From: Mycobacterium sp.
Lineage (GTDB): Bacteria > Actinomycetota > Actinomycetes > Mycobacteriales > Mycobacteriaceae
Length of the DNA: 64,000 nt
Direction: 5' to 3'
NCBI GenBank assembly: GCA_021732005.1
Contig: JAKFVT010000036.1
Coordinates: forward strand, 1-64,000
A program made the position numbers and the translations under genes. Of the stretch, positions 16,632-26,592 are shown one piece after another. The notes beneath the pieces were generated by a model. That model made no database searches. It was given only the letters and a program-made list of their open reading frames with translations, and had not been told where the DNA came from. Numbering within the stretch: the stretch's first letter is position 1; each line of letters begins with the position of its first letter.

Positions 16632-19600
16632 GCCGTGGGTTTACCACACATCGCCAGGAATGCTCCCAACTCCACCAACCCCGCCGGCGTGGACGGCAGA
16701 TAGTCGGTCAGCAGTGCCGAACGCACAATCACCGCCGCATACTTGGCCCGGCTCACCGCGACGTTGAGCCGATTGCGGTTGAGCAGGAACGAGATTCCGC
16801 GTGGTACCTCGGCAATCGAGGAGGCCACCAGCGACACGAACACCACCGGGGCTTGGCGCCCCTGGAACTTGTCCACCGTGCCGGCCTGCACGTCAGACAG
16901 CCCGGCCGCGTCGAGCAACCGCCGCAGCAGCACCACCTGCGCGTTGTACGGGGTCACGATCAACACGTCGGCGGCGGTCAGCGGCCGGGCGCCGTCCTCG
17001 TCGGTCCAGGCCGATCCCAGCATGCCTTCGATCGCGGCGACGATCGCCTCGGCCTCTTCGCGGCTGTCCGTCGAGTTGCCGTCGTGGTCGACGGTCAGTA
17101 CGTGCACTCCCGGCCGGACACCGTCGAGGTGGCGTGCCGCGGTGCGCTCCTCGACCGAGTGCAATCGGTTGTCGTAGGACAGCCGCGACACCGCAGCGCA
17201 CACCGCCGGATGCATCCGGTAGGAGCGGTCCAGGAAGTAGCCGAGATCCTCAGGCAGGGTGTGCTGCCCGTCGACCAGCCAGCCGAGCGCCGAGGCGTCC
17301 ACCGGTTCCGGGTGGGTGCCCTGGCTGACCTGGGGGAGTTGCTGCGGATCGCCGAGCAGCAGCAGGTTGCTCGCAGCCTGCGCGACGGCGATGGTGTTGG
17401 CCAGGCAGAACTGGCCGGCCTCCTCGATGACCAGCAGGTCCAGGCTGGCCGGGGGCACCCGCGACGAGTTCGCGAAATCCCATGCCGTGCCGCCGATCAC
17501 GCAGCCGTCGTTGCCGGTGATGAAGGCGGGATAGGTCTTTTCGTCGATATCGGTCCACGGCCCGGTGCCGCTGGGTTTCTTGGCCACCAGGGCCGGGTCG
17601 ACGCCGGCACCGATGATGTCGCGAAACAGGTTCTCCACCACGGCATGTGACTGCGCGACTACGCCGACGCGCCAGCGGTGTTCGTTGACAAGGGCGGCGA
17701 TGACCCGGGCGGCGGTGTGCGTCTTGCCGGTGCCGGGCGGCCCGTGCACCGCCACGTACGACGAATCGAGCGCCAGCAGCGCGGCGGTGATGTTCGCGAC
17801 GCAATCCTCTGTACGCGGCAGCGGTCCACCGGTACGGGGCGGGCGCCGCAGCAGGATGTCGACCACCGCCGACTGCGGCAGGGCGGGCAATCCGGCCGCG
17901 ACCTGGCCAGCCGCCGCGTCGATCGATTCGCGCAGCGCCTTCGTCGGAAATGGCGGACCTGGCGTCAGCGCGAACGGGAATTGCGTGAAGGTCCCGCCGC
18001 CGCCATTGATTCCGCGGGGTTCTCGCTCCATCACCAGCACCTCGGTCGGCGCGGCCGGGTCGTCGCACCCGAGCACGGTGACCGAGGAGTACGCCCGCCG
18101 CTCCGGGTCGCCGGACAGGCCGGCCGGGGTGGGTGGCTGGTACATCGCGTACATGTCGCGGTCGAGTTCGCCGGCCGCGATCGAGCCGGTCAACACCAGC
18201 CGGCGTTGCTGTTTGCGGGCCCGCGGTGGTACGCACCATTCGGTGTCGACAGTCACGTCCTCGGCGAGGAAAACACCAGGGGTGTCCGACCATTCGTCGA
18301 CGGGACTGTTCAGCCGGTCGAAGTGGCCCCACCAGAACGGCTTGTCCTCGCGGCGGTGATACCCGCGGGCTGCCGCGATCATCGCCACCGCCCGCTGCTC
18401 GGCGCTGCGCGCGGTGACGTCGTCGCCGGCGAACGCGCCCAGTGCGCGGGACAGATCATCGTCGACGTCGACGTTCCCGCCGTCGGCGACCGGCTGTGCG
18501 CCCAGCGGCGGCACCCCAGATTCAAAGGCGCGCTGCAGCAACCAGTCCCGCAATATCCGGGTGGACCGGCAGTCGTAGAGGTTGTAGTCCTCGATCTGCT
18601 TGAGTACCGTCGCGGCCTCGTCGGCCCGGCCGTCGGCGAGCAGTTCGCAGTAGCGCGCGTACTCGGTGATCGAGTCGGTCGCGGTGGTGACGTCGCCGCC
18701 CCGCAGCTCGGCTCCCATGTACAGCGGCTCGAGCGACTTCAGGCTGTAGTTCTCGGTACCGACACGAATACTCTTGCGCACCAATGGGTACAGGTCTACC
18801 AGAACACCGTTGCGCAGCAGGTCGTCGACCTCGTTCTCGCCCTCTCCGTAGCGGCCGGCCAGCCGCAACAAGGCTGTCCGCTCGTACGCCGCGTAGTGGT
18901 AGATGTGCATCTTCGGGTACCGCTTTCGGCGCTTGCGCACCATGTCCAGAAAAGCCTTGAGCGCCTTGCGTTCTTCGCGCCGGTTGTGGGCCCACAGCGG
19001 CCGGAAGTCCCCGCCCGCACCGAGCACACCGAACATGTATTCCAAACCCCAGTCGGTGCCGTCGGCCGTCCACAGCGGGTCGCCCTCGAAATCGAAGAAC
19101 AGGTCACCCTTGTCCGGATCCGGCAGCAGCATCAGCGGCTGCGGGTCGGCGACCTCGTACGGCGGTTTGCCGCCCACCCGCGGGGCGATCTGCAGCCGGG
19201 CTTGGCCTTTCAGCGTGTCGACCATCCGGGCCGGCATATCCGGCACCGGGCCGGTGTGCCTGGCCAGCTGGTGCAGCGTGGTGATGCCGGCCTCGAGCAG
19301 GCGCGCGCGCTGGCTGACCCGGATACCCGCGACCAGCAGCAGGTCGTCGGACTCGCGCACCTGCGTCTGGCATTCCGGGCAGCGCATGCACGCCCGCACG
19401 GTCTCATCGGACCAGCTGACCGCGGCATCGCCGGCCAGGTGGCGATCCAGCAGCCGCTGCAGCTCGGCGCGACGGGAACGGTAGACCGGCAGCAGTTCGT
19501 CGACGCGGTAGGACGTCGTCGACCCGTTGCCCAGGACGAGCTCCACCTCGTCGTGGACGGGCACACCGGCAGCCGCGAGTGTCTCGGCGTACGCGGCCAG

Positions 19601-20029
19601 CTGCAGGAGCGCCTCCACCTTGACCGACCGGGCGAGCTTGGTGTCGCGCAACCGGTACCGGTCGCCGTCGAGCACCAGGAAGTCCGCGAATCCGGCGAAA
19701 CGGCCGTCGAACATGGCGGCCTGGTAGATGACGGGTGCGCGCCGCTCGACCGCGCTCAGGGTGGCCTCGGCGGCTGCGGTCAGCCCGGCGACGGAGTAGG
19801 ACGGCCTGCCGATGACGGCGACGTCGGCCAGTGAGCGCAGCTCGTCGAGATGACGCTGCTCATGCTGGTCGCCGAGCTCCGCGGTGCGGGCCAGCAGCTG
19901 GTCTTCGGCCGACACCGCCGGGCCGCGGCCGAGCTTGGCGTCGAAGGCGCGCAGCAACGCGTACTCGCATCGCGCGGCGGCGGCGAGGTCGGAGGCGCTG
20001 TAGACGACCCGGTCGTCGGCGACGAACAC
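16628..20029 (-). CDS. TM0106-type RecB-like nuclease fused to SF1 DNA/RNA helicase, Rv1251c-like
   Basis: A 1133-residue protein. The N-terminal half is a RecB-like nuclease region (about 1-230, with GFADFLVLDGDRYRLRDTKL holding the PD-(D/E)XK core). A cysteine group RACMRCPECQ follows near 216, then an RNase H-like segment (FFDFEGDPL near 316, QIEDYNLYDCRSTRILRDWL near 480). The C-terminal half is a superfamily 1 helicase with Walker A GPPGTGKTHTAARV near 763, motif II as IEEAGQF where many relatives have DEAGQ, and LNVAVSRAK near the end. It probably processes nucleic acid in repair. The GTG at 20029 has a weak ribosome-binding site. Length matches Rv1251c (about 1140). Confidence 0.9.
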   Translation of the reverse strand: MFVADDRVVYSASDLAAAARCEYALLRAFDAKLGRGPAVSAEDQLLARTAELGDQHEQRHLDELRSLADVAVIGRPSYSVAGLTAAAEATLSAVERRAPVIYQAAMFDGRFAGFADFLVLDGDRYRLRDTKLARSVKVEALLQLAAYAETLAAAGVPVHDEVELVLGNGSTTSYRVDELLPVYRSRRAELQRLLDRHLAGDAAVSWSDETVRACMRCPECQTQVRESDDLLLVAGIRVSQRARLLEAGITTLHQLARHTGPVPDMPARMVDTLKGQARLQIAPRVGGKPPYEVADPQPLMLLPDPDKGDLFFDFEGDPLWTADGTDWGLEYMFGVLGAGGDFRPLWAHNRREERKALKAFLDMVRKRRKRYPKMHIYHYAAYERTALLRLAGRYGEGENEVDDLLRNGVLVDLYPLVRKSIRVGTENYSLKSLEPLYMGAELRGGDVTTATDSITEYARYCELLADGRADEAATVLKQIEDYNLYDCRSTRILRDWLLQRAFESGVPPLGAQPVADGGNVDVDDDLSRALGAFAGDDVTARSAEQRAVAMIAAARGYHRREDKPFWWGHFDRLNSPVDEWSDTPGVFLAEDVTVDTEWCVPPRARKQQRRLVLTGSIAAGELDRDMYAMYQPPTPAGLSGDPERRAYSSVTVLGCDDPAAPTEVLVMEREPRGINGGGGTFTQFPFALTPGPPFPTKALRESIDAAAGQVAAGLPALPQSAVVDILLRRPPRTGGPLPRTEDCVANITAALLALDSSYVAVHGPPGTGKTHTAARVIAALVNEHRWRVGVVAQSHAVVENLFRDIIGAGVDPALVAKKPSGTGPWTDIDEKTYPAFITGNDGCVIGGTAWDFANSSRVPPASLDLLVIEEAGQFCLANTIAVAQAASNLLLLGDPQQLPQVSQGTHPEPVDASALGWLVDGQHTLPEDLGYFLDRSYRMHPAVCAAVSRLSYDNRLHSVEERTAARHLDGVRPGVHVLTVDHDGNSTDSREEAEAIVAAIEGMLGSAWTDEDGARPLTAADVLIVTPYNAQVVLLRRLLDAAGLSDVQAGTVDKFQGRQAPVVFVSLVASSIAEVPRGISFLLNRNRLNVAVSRAKYAAVIVRSALLTDYLPSTPAGLVELGAFLAMCGKPTA

Positions 20030-20188
20030 AGACTCACTGTAGGCGGAGCGACCGACGCTCTCGGCCGTGGTGACTATGAGCGTTTCAGAACCATGTCGCG
20101 CGGGGACTCGTACCGTGTATTCGTGCGGCTGCCGGCGGATTTTGACGTCGACTGCCCGCCGGACGCATACCCGGTGGAAGGGAAGATC

Positions 20189-20581
20189 ATGGGGCGCACA
20201 GCGATACTGATCTCGTCATCCTTGCTTGCCGCTGCGTTGTTGAGCGGGTGTGGCGGCGACACCCAGCCGTCGTCTCAATCCGCTGCGCCGCTGACGCCCC
20301 TCCCCGTCGTGACGAGTGCCGCGCCGGCGCCCGGGGGTGACATCGTCATCTCGAACATGAGCTACACGGTGCCGCCGTCAGTCAAGCCGGGTCAGCAATT
20401 GACGATCGTCAACGACGACTCCGCGAATCACACCGTCACTGCCGACGCGAACAATCTGTTCGACGTCCGGATCTCGGGTGGCGGCGGCAGGGAGACTCTG
20501 ACGGCCCCGACGACGCCGGGCACCTATCCGTTTCACTGCAAGTACCACGCCAACATGCAGGGCGTGCTGACCGTCGCGTAG
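20189..20581 (+). CDS. Lipid-anchored cupredoxin (type 1 copper protein)
   Basis: A 130-residue lipoprotein with lipobox LLSGC (Cys21) and a Pro/Ser/Ala linker to about 48. A single plastocyanin-like domain shows the complete blue-copper ligand set: His81 in NDDSANHTVTAD, then Cys117, His120 and Met123 in FHCKYHANMQ. It would sit on the outside of the membrane as an electron carrier or copper binder. ATG 20189 has GAAGGGA upstream and starts the signal peptide; the in-frame ATG at 20092 would add a non-signal extension. It is convergent with lprE, 18 bases apart. I do not recall it between Rv1251c and lprE in M. tuberculosis. Confidence 0.87.
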   Translation: MGRTAILISSSLLAAALLSGCGGDTQPSSQSAAPLTPLPVVTSAAPAPGGDIVISNMSYTVPPSVKPGQQLTIVNDDSANHTVTADANNLFDVRISGGGGRETLTAPTTPGTYPFHCKYHANMQGVLTVA

Positions 20582-20599
20582 TGGGAGCGGACCGACTCC

Positions 20600-21145
20600 T
20601 CAGCCGTTGCCGATCAGCTCTACGCCGTTGCCGTTCCAGCGGAACTTCACCACGCTCTGCATGCCCAAGCCGTTGACGTAGGACAGGGCGACGGTGTCGC
20701 CGGTGCTCTGTGTGGTGTCGACCCCGTTGAAGCCGTAGGTATCGGGCACCCCGGTCGGGATGAACTTGCCGAGATGGAACATCACCGCCCGGGTGTTGGG
20801 GTTGGCGGCGTTGGTGTTGGCTTTGATGATGACGGCCGACAGCTGCGCGCACTCGTTGTAGTTGCCTGCCACCGGCACCGGGCTCCACGGCTGGTCGCTG
20901 CGCGGGTCGCGGGGGAGTTCGGAGACGGTCTGCGCGATGGCGGGGGCCGTCAGGTTCACCGCACACGGGTCCGGCGGCGGCGTGGTGGTCGTCGGTGGCG
21001 GCGGGGGCGGCGGTGCTTCCGTGGTGGTCACCGCGCTCGACGTCGGCTGCGGAGTCTTGGCCACCGTCGAGTCGCCCGAGCTACAGCCGGCAAGTGCAAC
21101 GGCCATCACTGTGACCGTCGCAGCGATCGTTAGGCGACTCCCCAC
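20600..21145 (-). CDS. lprE: LppP/LprE-family lipoprotein
   Basis: A 181-residue lipoprotein: signal peptide with lipobox VALAGC (Cys21), a long Pro/Thr linker (PPPPPPPTTTTPPP) and one compact domain. That domain contains LNLTAPAIA-like and LPRDPRSDQPWSPVPVAGNY segments and ends FRWNGNGVELIGNG, the pattern of the LppP/LprE family. Its function in M. tuberculosis is not firmly known (surface lipoprotein, implicated in host interaction). The GTG at 21145 begins the signal peptide. A TACCGT box lies 8 bases before it. It is divergent from deaD, as Rv1252c is from Rv1253. Confidence 0.88.
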   Translation of the reverse strand: MGSRLTIAATVTVMAVALAGCSSGDSTVAKTPQPTSSAVTTTEAPPPPPPPTTTTPPPDPCAVNLTAPAIAQTVSELPRDPRSDQPWSPVPVAGNYNECAQLSAVIIKANTNAANPNTRAVMFHLGKFIPTGVPDTYGFNGVDTTQSTGDTVALSYVNGLGMQSVVKFRWNGNGVELIGNG

Positions 21146-21153
21146 ATCGGCTG

Positions 21154-21159
21154 ACGGTA
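21154..21159 (-). promoter_or_regulatory. Candidate -10 box of lprE
   Basis: On the minus strand TACCGT (TANNNT type) ends 8 bases before the GTG start, giving a transcript with almost no leader. Confidence 0.4.
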
Positions 21160-21202
21160 CCGCCCTTACCGGACAGAAGCGGGTTTCGGCACGCTGCAGC
21201 AG

Positions 21203-21208
21203 TAGACT
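21203..21208 (+). promoter_or_regulatory. Candidate -10 box of deaD
   Basis: TAGACT is followed by 9 bases and then the deaD ATG, so the mRNA would be leaderless or carry one to three leader bases. No Shine-Dalgarno sequence is visible before this ATG. Confidence 0.45.
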
Positions 21209-21217
21209 GCAGATCCG

Positions 21218-22908
<1,691 letters not shown>

Positions 22909-22912
<4 letters not shown>

Positions 22913-24048
22913 TCGCGTCCAGCCAGGTCGACCAAGGCGGACTGGAAGCAGTCTCGGGTGTCGACCGGGTCGCCTCGCTGACCGGTGTCCGGGCGCTCGC
23001 GGCGCTGCTGGTGTTGGGCACGCACGCTGCCTACACGACCGGTAAGTACACGCACGGCTTTGTGGGCCTGGTGTATTCGCGGCTGGAGATCGGCGTGCCG
23101 ATCTTCTTCGTGTTGTCGGGCTACCTGCTGTTCGGCCCGTGGGTGCGCGCCGCCGCGGCCGGGCAGGCGGGGCCGTCGGTACGCCGGTATGCCTGGCACC
23201 GGGTGCGGCGCATCATGCCGGCCTACGTGATCACCGTGCTGGCCGCCTATCTGATCTACCACTTCCGGTCCGCCGGACCGAATCCCGGCCACACCTGGAT
23301 CGGCCTGCTGCGCAATCTCACGCTGACCCAGATCTACACCGACAACTACATGTTCAATGGCTATCTGCACCAAGGGCTTACGCAGATGTGGAGCCTGGCG
23401 GTCGAGGTCGCGTTCTACGTCGCGCTGCCTTTTCTTGCCTACCTTCTGCTGGTCGTGGTGTGTCGCCGGCGTTGGCGTCCCGGACTGCTGCTGACCGGGT
23501 TGGCGGTGTTGGCGCTGATGAGCCCCGCCTGGATGGTGCTGGTGCACACCACAGACTTCTTGCCCAGCGGGGCTCGGCTGTGGCTGCCCGGTTATCTGGC
23601 CTGGTTCATCGGCGGCATGCTGCTTACGGTGTTGCAGGCCATCGGAGTTCGGGTCTTCGGGTTCATCGCGGTGCCGCTGGCCGTTGTCAGCTTCGTGATC
23701 GTCTCCACCCCGATCGCCGGCGAGCCGACCACGTCGCCGACCGGCATCGCGGAGGCGTTGGTGAAGACCGTGTTCTACGCCGTGATCGCGACGTTGATCG
23801 TTGCGCCGCTGGCGCTGGGGAACCGCGGCTGGTACGCGCGGGCGCTGGCCACCCGACCGATGGTCTGGCTCGGCGAGATCTCCTATGAGATCTTCCTGGT
23901 CCACCTGGTGGTGATGGAGATCGCCATGGTCGAGGTGCTGCGCTGGCCCGTCTACACCGGTTCCGCGCCCGCGCTGTTCGTGGTCACGCTGATCATGACG
24001 ATCCCGGTGGCGTGGCTGCTGCACCGGTTCACCCGCGTGCGCACCTAG
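22909..24048 (+). CDS. Acyltransferase family 3 membrane protein
   Basis: A 379-residue integral membrane O-acyltransferase (AT3/OafA type) with about ten transmembrane helices. The N-terminal RVASLTGVRALAALLVLGTH holds the conserved Arg and His of the family, and WSLAVEVAFYVALPFL is the second signature. It probably acylates a cell-envelope sugar or lipid across the membrane. The ATG overlaps the deaD stop by four bases, so it is translated with deaD although the functions look unrelated; the same pair is Rv1253-Rv1254. It converges on the TetR gene across repeat B copy 2. Confidence 0.9.
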
Positions 24049-24054
24049 TCCTTG

Positions 24055-24116
24055 CGTTGAGACCGCATCCAGAGCGAAGAATCTGCGAGATTCTCGCTCT
24101 CAGTGCGGTCTCAACG
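24055..24116. repeat. Repeat family B, copy 2: 62-base palindrome
   Basis: Arms 24055-24077 and 24094-24116 pair at 20 of 23 positions; the inner AGAATC/GATTCT extends the stem to a small loop. Its minus-strand reading matches copy 1 (2534-2595) closely; the first 23 bases differ at one position. It fills the gap between the acyltransferase stop (24048) and the TetR gene, and the TetR stop codon and last residues lie inside it. A bidirectional terminator role is likely. Confidence 0.75.
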
Positions 24117-24693
24117 AGGAGCCAGAGTCGCTGGGGCACACCATTGGAACGACGAACTCCTCGAGGATCGCCCGCTCGTCCTCGGCGTCGCGGCCGGGGA
24201 AGATCAGCAGCGACGTCAGCACCCGAACCAGCCAGCGGGCGCGGCGGTGGACAACCTCGGGGTCGTCGGGCCGCAGCGACAACAGGAAGCCCGATGTCAG
24301 CGCCTGAATGACTTCGGACTGCTCGGCGATCTCCGCGCCGATGGGGGAGTCGGCGGTGGCGAACCACGATGACAGCGCCGGGCTTTCGCGCACCAGCGTC
24401 ATCGACGTGGTGAGTCCGGTCAGCAATCGCTCCCGCGGGTCGGGTATGCCGTCGATCAGTTCGGTCAGTTGCTCGTACAACCGGTAGGCCTCGCGGTGCA
24501 CGTACGCGGTGTAGAGCACCTCCCGGTTCTCGAAGTAGCGATACAGCGTGGCTCGCGAACAGCCTGCGGCACGGGCGATGTCATTCATGCCGACGTTTCG
24601 GACGTCGTTGCTCGCGAACAGTTCGCCGGCGGCGTCCAGAATCCGGTCGGTGGCCACCTCAGCCCGCCGCGAGCTCAGCCAGTCGCCCGCCAT
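24100..24693 (-). CDS. TetR-family transcriptional regulator, Rv1255c-like
   Basis: A 197-residue repressor-type protein. The N-terminal helix-turn-helix is RILDAAGELFASNDVRNVGM followed by DIARAAGCSRATLYRYFENR, a textbook TetR recognition helix; the C-terminal all-helical part would bind a ligand and dimerise. The start overlaps the cyp130 stop by one base (TGATG), so it is co-transcribed with cyp130 and probably controls it, as Rv1255c is placed next to Rv1256c. The last codons (LRPH and stop) come from the inserted palindromic repeat B, so the original C-terminus has probably been changed. Confidence 0.9.
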   Translation of the reverse strand: MAGDWLSSRRAEVATDRILDAAGELFASNDVRNVGMNDIARAAGCSRATLYRYFENREVLYTAYVHREAYRLYEQLTELIDGIPDPRERLLTGLTTSMTLVRESPALSSWFATADSPIGAEIAEQSEVIQALTSGFLLSLRPDDPEVVHRRARWLVRVLTSLLIFPGRDAEDERAILEEFVVPMVCPSDSGSSLRPH

Positions 24694-25922
24694 CAGCCGC
24701 GCACCCGGAACGGCATCGACAGCGGTCGTCGTACATAGGCGCCGCCCGCCCACACGATGCCCGCCTCGTCGATCTCGAAATCCGGGCAACGCGAGAGCAA
24801 TTCGGTCAGTGTCACCCGCGCCTGCATGCGTGCGGCCGCCGCGCCTAGGCAGTGATGTGCGCCATGACTGAAGGTGAGGATGTTGCGCGGACGCCGGGTG
24901 ACGTCGAGTTCGCCGGCGTCCGGGCCGTATTGGCGTTCGTCGCGGTTGGCCGAGCCGTACAGCAGCAGCACCTTGCGTCCGGCCGGGATGGTCTTTCCGT
25001 GCAGTTCCACATCGCAGGTGGTGGTCCGAGCCAGTCCCTGCACCGGGGAGGTCAGCCGGAGCAGTTCGTCGACGGTGTCGGGGATCAGCTCCGGTTGCTC
25101 GACGAGTAGCCGGCGTTGGTCGGGACGCTGGTGCAGCAGCGGCATCGACCCGCCGAGCATGCCGGTGGTGGTGTCGTTGCCGCCGGTGACCATCGTGAAG
25201 GTGAAGGCGAGCACCGACAGCGTCCCGGCGATGTCGCCGTCGGCTCCGACACCGGCGGCCACCAGATGCGACACCGTGTCGTCCTCAGGTTCGCGCCTGC
25301 GCCGTTCGATCAGCTCGGTGAAGTAGCCCATCATCGACCCGATGGCGTCGCCGACCGATCCCAGAGCGCTCAGTCCGCTGGCGTTGGCCGCCACGATCGC
25401 CTCGGTCCAGCCGTCGAACTGGTCGCGATCCTGCTCGGGAACGCCGAGGTAGTGCGCGACGACCATCGACGGCAGTGGCTTGAACAGTTCGGTGACGATG
25501 TCACCGCCGCCATTGGCGCGCAGCCGTTCGATGCGCTCGACGACGAAGTCGCGCACCTTGGGCTCGACGGCCTCCACCTGCCGCGGGGTGAACCCGCGTG
25601 ACACCAGCCTGCGGAACTCGGTGTGCACCGGCGGGTCCTGCATCACCATCGGCGGGTTGTCCTGCAGCCCAATCAGTTCCAGCTCGTTGTAGGTGACGGT
25701 CAGGCCTTGGGCTGAGGAGAACGTCTCGTGGTCGCGGGCGGCGGCGAAGATGTCGGCGTGCCGGGACAGCACCCAGTAATCGTGGTCGGGATTTTCCGGG
25801 ACGACATGGTGCACCGGATCGTGGTCACGCAACGCCCGGTACATCGGCCAGCGATCACCCCAGGTCTCGGCGGTGGCCAGCTCGAACCGGGCTTCGGCCT
25901 CGTGAGACACAACAGCGGTCAT
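24693..25922 (-). CDS. cyp130: Cytochrome P450, CYP130-like
   Basis: A 409-residue soluble P450 monooxygenase. It shows the I-helix oxygen-activation motif TGGNDTTTG (246-254), ExxR as ELLR (286-289) and the heme loop FSHGAHHCLG with the heme-ligand Cys358. Length and the block NPPMVMQDPPVHTEFRRLVS fit the CYP130 group (Rv1256c, 405 residues). The natural substrate is unknown; CYP130 of M. tuberculosis is known mainly for azole binding. It is upstream of its TetR partner and downstream of a second TetR gene. A GATAC/GTATC palindrome lies 9-23 bases before the start. Confidence 0.9.
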   Translation of the reverse strand: MTAVVSHEAEARFELATAETWGDRWPMYRALRDHDPVHHVVPENPDHDYWVLSRHADIFAAARDHETFSSAQGLTVTYNELELIGLQDNPPMVMQDPPVHTEFRRLVSRGFTPRQVEAVEPKVRDFVVERIERLRANGGGDIVTELFKPLPSMVVAHYLGVPEQDRDQFDGWTEAIVAANASGLSALGSVGDAIGSMMGYFTELIERRRREPEDDTVSHLVAAGVGADGDIAGTLSVLAFTFTMVTGGNDTTTGMLGGSMPLLHQRPDQRRLLVEQPELIPDTVDELLRLTSPVQGLARTTTCDVELHGKTIPAGRKVLLLYGSANRDERQYGPDAGELDVTRRPRNILTFSHGAHHCLGAAAARMQARVTLTELLSRCPDFEIDEAGIVWAGGAYVRRPLSMPFRVRG

Positions 25923-25930
25923 GTCTTATG

Positions 25931-25945
25931 GATACGACAAGTATC
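25931..25945. promoter_or_regulatory. Candidate operator of the cyp130-TetR unit
   Basis: GATAC, five bases, GTATC: an exact inverted repeat centred 16 bases upstream of the cyp130 ATG. It is the size expected for a TetR-type half-site pair. Confidence 0.4.
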
Positions 25946-25953
25946 GGGGTGTG

Positions 25954-26592
25954 TCAAGAGTCGGAGGGATTCCCGGGCAAGGTCGCCAGCAGTGCGTCGA
26001 GGCCGTATTCGAAGACGGCGTCGTAGTCGGTGGGTGACTGCAGCGCCCGGACCAGGTCACGGTCCGGCCAGTCGTCGGCCCACAGCGTCGGGTCTTCCTC
26101 GTCGTGCTTGGGTCCGCGCACCGCCGAGAACTGCATGATGGCCGACGAGATCACGTGGACCTCGATGGCCCGCAGCACCAGCGCGCCGTGGGTACCGGTG
26201 ACGCCGAGGCGGGCAAGTTCGGTGGCCAGGCGCTGCTGCACCGGCAGGAACAACGCCGGGGTGCGGTTGCGTTCGTGCGCGATTCCGAGCAGATGCTGCC
26301 GGTCGATGAGCGCTCGGCGCTGCGCGCGGGCGAGGGCGGCGATGCGTTCGGCGGGATCGTCGGCGTCTGCGGGCAAGGCCGCCATGTCGCCGAGCAGCCG
26401 TTCGACCAGGCTGTCGAGCAGCTTGTCCCGGCCGCCGACGTGCCAGTAGATCGAGGTGACCGCGACGCCGAGTTGCTCGGCGAGCCCGCGCATCGTGAAC
26501 GCGTCGACGCCGTCGTGTTCGATCATCCTGGCCGCCGCGTCGAGGATCGACTCCGCGGTGACCGGGTCAGGACTGCGGGCCACCGGGCTCAC
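25954..26592 (-). CDS. TetR-family regulator (TetR_C domain type)
   Basis: A 212-residue regulator. The DNA-binding domain is SILDAAARMIEHDGVDAFTM then GLAEQLGVAVTSIYWHVGGR, whose IYWHV is typical of the tetracycline-repressor-like subgroup. The C-terminal part is helical with an Arg/Leu-rich segment. The GTG at 26592 overlaps the 3' end of the Rieske oxygenase gene by 26 bases; an in-frame GTG at 26583 is an alternative. Downstream, cyp130 begins 32 bases after its stop. It is probably the local regulator of the Rieske/amidohydrolase genes, cyp130 or both; it has no counterpart I recall in the Rv1255c region. Confidence 0.87.
   Translation of the reverse strand: MSPVARSPDPVTAESILDAAARMIEHDGVDAFTMRGLAEQLGVAVTSIYWHVGGRDKLLDSLVERLLGDMAALPADADDPAERIAALARAQRRALIDRQHLLGIAHERNRTPALFLPVQQRLATELARLGVTGTHGALVLRAIEVHVISSAIMQFSAVRGPKHDEEDPTLWADDWPDRDLVRALQSPTDYDAVFEYGLDALLATLPGNPSDS

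Noticed and set aside
17678-19834. 718-codon open frame on the plus strand opposite the helicase-nuclease gene
   Set aside because: Its protein is Arg/Gly/Val/His-rich low-information sequence, the usual mirror of a GC-rich gene; the minus-strand protein has all helicase motifs.
20092-20188. N-terminal extension of the cupredoxin from ATG 20092
   Set aside because: It would place 32 non-signal residues before an obvious lipoprotein signal peptide; ATG 20189 has its own ribosome-binding site.
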